Assembly: GCA_026770575.1 (NCBI GenBank)
Contig: MU657713.1
Coordinates: forward strand, 2,158-32,202
Direction: 5' to 3'
Length of the DNA stretch: 30,045 nucleotides
From: Pelagophyceae sp. CCMP2097
Taxonomy: Eukaryota; Sar; Pelagophyceae
Below the pieces are notes generated by a model. It saw only the letters and a program-made list of their open reading frames with translations, had not been told where the DNA came from and did not search any database. Shown here in pieces: positions 26,434 through 30,045 of the stretch. The first letter of the stretch is position 1; each line of letters opens with the position of its first letter. The position numbers and the translations under genes were made by a program.

Positions 26434-29412
26434 CTAGAGGCGTACGTTCAGTCCCCTCGCCGTGGCCACGTTTAGGCCGTGGTGGCGCTCCTGGACGAGG
26501 GCGAGCGTGACGACGTCCTTGACTTCTCGGGAGCAGCGCTTGCCCAGGCGCTCCTCTTGATCCTTGAGCTGCTGCGCGCATCGCGCCTCCTGCGCCTGGA
26601 GCTGCCGCATAAGGCGGTTTTCCTGCGACTGCAACAGTTCCTCGAGGAATTCGCGGACGTCCGCGCCGAGGCCGCTCCCGCCGCCGTCCGGCGAAGCGGC
26701 CAGCCGCCGGGCGGACTGCGCGAAGCCGGGCCTCGGTCGCGCGTCGCCGTCGTAGTCCACGACGTCGATGCCCGCGCGGTCGTGCATGGTGCGGCCGGCG
26801 GGCGAGCCGATGGGCGTGGACGCGTCGTCGTCGTGCGCCTCTCGCGAGTTGTGCCTGATCGGCGGGGCCTCGAAGAGCCTGCTGCGCGTCTTCTGGAGCT
26901 GGCTGCGGCGCGCCCAGAGGCAGGCGCGGAGGAGCGTGCGGTCGGAGAGGCCCTGGACGGAAGGCGCCGCGTCGATGTGCCGCTTCAGGACGCGGTCCAA
27001 ATCGTCGCGCAGCGCCTCGCGCTCGCCGGCCGCGCCGTCGCCGGCCGCGCCGTCGTCGGGCGCGCCGTCGTCGCCGGCGTGGACGCGGGTGCTCGGCGCC
27101 GCGCCGAGGCTGCCGAGGAAGCCCGCCGCCGCCGAGCGGTAGCCCATGTTCGTCGCGACGATGCGCTTCCCCGCCGTCTTGGGGCTCGGGGTGGCTGGCG
27201 GGCTCGCCAGGCCCTGTTTCTGCAGCAGGCCCTGGATTCGCATCGTGTCGACGGCGCTGCGGAGCGCGGCGCGCGCGGAGAGCCGCGGCGGGCCCGCGGC
27301 GATGTCAAGGCTATCGCGCCGCCGGACGCCCGTGAGGCGGTGCGAGTCCTTGAGGCATGATAAAGTGTCGTCGAATTGGCGCTCTGCTAAAAGCCGCAGC
27401 CGCGCCTCGATGATGGGGAATTCCGACGAGACCTCGCGGTACGCCTCGTAGCTTAGCAGCAGCAGCTCCGTCGCCACGATGGCCTTGACACTGTAAGGGT
27501 TCGTCACCGACTGCGCGTTAAGAAGCGCAAACCTACCGCGCGAGGGGCGCCTCGACAAGAGGTCCCTTTGCAAGAGGCCCCTTCCCCGCGGGCACGCACT
27601 CGGCGAAGCAGTCGCCCTGCCGCAGCAGGCGGAAGACGATGTCCGGCTCGATCTTCAGCGACGCGGCGATGGGCGCCGAGATGCCGATGGAGCAGACGAG
27701 CGTGCCACCGTTAACCACGTTGAACTCGTGGCTCATGTCTCCTTCGACGAGCACAGTCGTGTTCGGCGTCACCTACGCGACATTCGACGACGCGCCACTC
27801 GGCGGCGCACGCAGCGCAAGGACACTCGGTGGCGTACGCACCTGCGTGGCGACGAACTTGACGCATAGGGCGGCGATGGCCTGGGGCGGGCAGTCGTTGA
27901 GGAACTGGATGCGCGAGATAGTGACCCGATTGTTGTGCAGGACAACGACGCTCCGCAGCGACTGCGGGAGCTCGACGAGGATCTCGTTCTCGTCCCAGAT
28001 GGAGTTGCGCTGCCAGAGATAGGAAAAGTGTGAGCGGATCTGCATCTTGACGGAGCGCGGCAGGTTGCGGTGCTTCATGTACGCGTTCACCTAGGAAAAG
28101 TGGCTGCGGATCTGCATCTTTACGGAGCGCGGCAGGTTGCGGTGCTTTCACCGTCTCGATTCGTTCCTTGATGAGGCGCATCGAAGCGTCCTGGCGAGTC
28201 AGGAGCGACGCGACGTCGCCCATGACGTAGCCCAGAGTGCACGTGCCGACGAATTGGACGAGGATGGTCAGGATCATCTCGAAGTTGCTCACGGGCAGCA
28301 CGTCGCCGTACCCCACCGTCGTCAGCGTCGTAAAGGCCCAGTAGATGGCCACCACATAGAGCCGCACGGGCGTCGGCAGCTCGGCGCTCCGCTCGAGCGC
28401 CCTGCCCTCGTTAAAGTAGTCTGCGACCCAGGTGCGCGCGGACCAGCCCTGCGAGCCGTTGCCGGCGATGAACATGAACGCGCACGCCGCAAAGTGCGCC
28501 ATAAGCATGACACCAAAGACGAGGGCCACAAAGTGCTTCAGGTCGGCGTAGAACTGCTGCGACGGGTCGTCGTCCCACTCGTTGCACGTGTTCAAAAGCT
28601 TGACGAGCTTGAAGATCTTGAGCATGCGAGAAAACTTCATCATCTTCACGAGCCGCGTCAGCTTCACCGCGTTGAGCCCTTTGGAGCCCTGGCCCAGGAT
28701 TGGGATCATGTGCGTCAGCGGCAGCGACGAGGCGAGGTCAATGGCTGCCCAACTTCGCAAATAGTCGCGCGCGATGGCCGCGTGCGACCGCACGAGGCGG
28801 CCCTCGACGAGCAGGCCCGTGTTGAACGTGATGAAGAAGTCGCTGAGCAGGATGCAGTCGAGGAAGAGGTTGATGACCTCGAGCGGCGAGAAAAGCCCCA
28901 GATCCGCTATGCGAAGCGTGGCGCGCGGCGCGGCGGCGGCGGCGCTCGGCGGGCGCACCTCGGATGAAGCAGAGCTGGAACGGCGTGATGACGACGCACG
29001 CGACGAGGACGACGCCGACGAACGAGTCCCACCAGAGCTTTGGCGGCGAGAGCGGGTCGACGACGCCGAGGCGGTCGTCGAGCCACGTCAGGCACGTGCG
29101 CCGCGGCACCTCGGCGGGCCCGCGCTTCCGCTCCGCCATAGCGTAGAGCTCGTCGTGGTCCATGACCTTGATGCCCGTCGCGCGGCATCGGCTGTCGTAG
29201 AGCACGTTCACCGCGTCCGTCTTCAGCCGCAATTCCTCTTTATTCTTCAGCTCGTCCCTGCAAGAGGCCACCTCACGTCGGGGGTCCTCGAGGCGGCCTC
29301 TTGCACGCAACCTGGCTCCACTTGACGGCACCCTGGACGCTGCGCCTCACTGCTTCCTGATCTCAAAACTGGAGAGGCTCTGGGCTCTGCGCATCGAGGG
29401 CATCCGGTTCAT
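26434..29412 (-). CDS. Voltage-gated potassium channel with C-linker and cyclic-nucleotide-binding-type domain (EAG/HCN/AKT class)
   Basis: Minus-strand exons 29412-29351, 29257-28959, 28906-28152, 28090-27842, 27772-27600, 27532-26434; introns of 93, 52, 61, 69 and 67 nt keep frame (2,637 nt, 878 residues). S1 is WWDSFVGVVLVACVVITPF (~97-115), S2 ~131-150, S3 ~170-185. S4 (~200-224) has basic residues at every third position. S5 is ~241-268, the filter TLTTVGYGDVLP (~314-325) is potassium-selective, and S6 is ~330-350. The C-linker (NAYMKHRNLPRSVKMQIRSH, ~374 on) is followed by a CNBD fold (VTPNTTVLVEGDMSHEF ... GDCFAEFALLN, ~456-560). The canonical Arg of the phosphate-binding cassette is absent (NPYSVKA where R-(S/T)-A-x-V-x-A is usual), so ligand binding is doubtful. 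A ~300-residue tail ends in a Gln/Glu-rich coiled coil (VREFLEELLQSQENRLMRQL). The start ATG 29412 is the first in a frame open a little further upstream, so an extra 5' exon is possible. Confidence 0.88.
28020..28147 (-). repeat. Tandem duplication: exon segment copied into the adjacent intron
   Basis: The 56 bases at 28020-28075 (exon 4 of the channel, coding HRNLPRSVKMQIRSHFS) recur at 28092-28147 with four substitutions (52/56 identical), 72 bases apart. The second copy fills 56 of the 61 nt of the intron 28091-28151. On the minus strand the intron starts GTGAAAGCACC and ends TTTTCCTAG; the exon that follows starts GTGAACGCG and later reads TTTTCCTATC. Confidence 0.92.
29258..29306 (-). 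repeat. Introner-like 49-bp segment with 11-bp inverted ends inside channel intron 1
   Basis: On the minus strand it reads GTGCAAGAGGCC ... GGCCTCTTGCAG, a GT-AG bounded 49-mer whose ends TGCAAGAGGCC / GGCCTCTTGCA (29295-29305 and 29259-29269) are perfect inverted repeats. Its right end is also the acceptor of the 93-nt intron 29258-29350. The same 11-mer occurs in intron 27533-27599 of the same gene (27569-27579). Confidence 0.65.
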
Positions 29413-30045
29413 CCGGCGCAGGGCCGCCACGTATAGCCGGAAGCGCCGTCGAGCGTCCTCGGAAATCCGTGGCGGGCCGCCACGTCGAGGTCAGCGCTGT
29501 CGAGGGTCCCCTGAACTTTGAACCTATTCTGTTTTACAGCAGATCAAGAACTTACCAGAAGTTCCGATATCTGACGCAATAGGGCGATATAAGAGTCGTC
29601 CGGCGGCAGAGTGCACCTCGGTACTGTTCAGTCTGAATGCAACTTGCACGCAAGTTGCACCTTGATATGCTTGCCAACCTCTCCAGAGAAGGGGGTGATA
29701 TGATATCAGATACAGAGGCACCAAACTTTGAGGCGTCATCGTAGTCATAGCCGAAACGGAGATAGGGGTCGCCGGGCTTCGGAGCTGGTGTATAAGAGGG
29801 ATTCGGTGAGGTCGTGGGCGAGGGTAGGTCGGTCGTGGGCGAGGGTAGTCAGTTCGGAGGGGTCCCGTGGAGGGCGCGACGGGCGATGGAAGGTGTTTAG
29901 AATCTCCGTCCGGGACGGGCTGGTTGTAATTTTTGTCCGGGATGGGCTGCGATCGCGATGCCACTCGGACTTGTGGCGTCACGACTTGGGTGGCGTCCGT
30001 TGCGCGCGCGCCGCGACCGGCTCAAAGCGTTGTCCTCGTCGCGTT
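29413..30045. other. Upstream region of the channel gene; short repeats only
   Basis: No supported gene. A perfect hairpin TGCAACTTG-CACG-CAAGTTGCA is at 29638-29659. GTCGTGGGCGAGGGTAG occurs twice (29811-29827 and 29832-29848), and a GTCCGGGA(C/T)GGGCTG unit also occurs twice near 29909-29950. These lie where a promoter of the minus-strand channel would be, but no function can be shown. Confidence 0.4.

Noticed and set aside
28018..28150. Idea that the duplicated 56 bp is an assembly error
   Set aside because: The copies differ at four sites plus an 11-bp deletion, and the arrangement restores the frame as a GT-AG intron; an artefact would give identical copies. Raw reads could still overturn this.

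Overview
This window reads as nuclear DNA of a GC-rich photosynthetic or heterotrophic protist. My best guess is a stramenopile alga of the pelagophyte (Aureococcus-like) type. The reasons are very high GC, short GT-AG introns (49-150 nt) that cut almost every gene, proline/threonine stalk proteins, hAT and Harbinger transposon debris, and a reverse transcriptase of a kind I associate with algae and dinoflagellates. The species is an inference. Reading frames had to be joined across introns by hand. In each joined model below the intron lengths restore the frame and the total length is a multiple of three.

Layout. 1-2.9 kb is a transposon graveyard: the C-terminal end of a Harbinger-type DDE transposase, a frameshifted hAT transposase remnant between 19-bp inverted repeats rich in GGGTCC, and the C-terminal part of a second hAT-derived gene. 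2.9-5.6 kb has no convincing gene but holds a complete small inverted-repeat transposon (MITE) with an intact 8-bp target duplication (4427-4840). 5.6-13.8 kb is one large gene of about 11 exons for a roughly 2,480-residue type I surface protein: signal peptide, cysteine-rich ephrin-receptor-like repeats, EGF-like segment, EF-hand, FN3-like region, P/T stalk, transmembrane helix and short tail. 14.26-16.95 kb (minus) is a decayed reverse transcriptase with a C-terminal PD-(D/E)xK endonuclease.

17.0-21.7 kb is a four-exon CYFIP/Sra1 gene (WAVE complex, Rac effector) that carries a long polyproline tail not usual for the family. 22.9-24.3 kb is a probable secreted glycosyltransferase-like protein with acidic runs. 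24.6-26.1 kb is a three-exon Nuf2 kinetochore gene. 26.4-29.4 kb (minus) is a six-exon voltage-gated, CNBD-type potassium channel.

The genes do not form an operon or pathway; this is ordinary eukaryotic gene order. The most striking observation is in the channel gene: one 61-nt intron is almost entirely a diverged copy of the exon that follows it, which looks like an intron born by tandem duplication. A second channel intron has inverted-repeat ends like an introner element. No rRNA, tRNA or CRISPR array was found.
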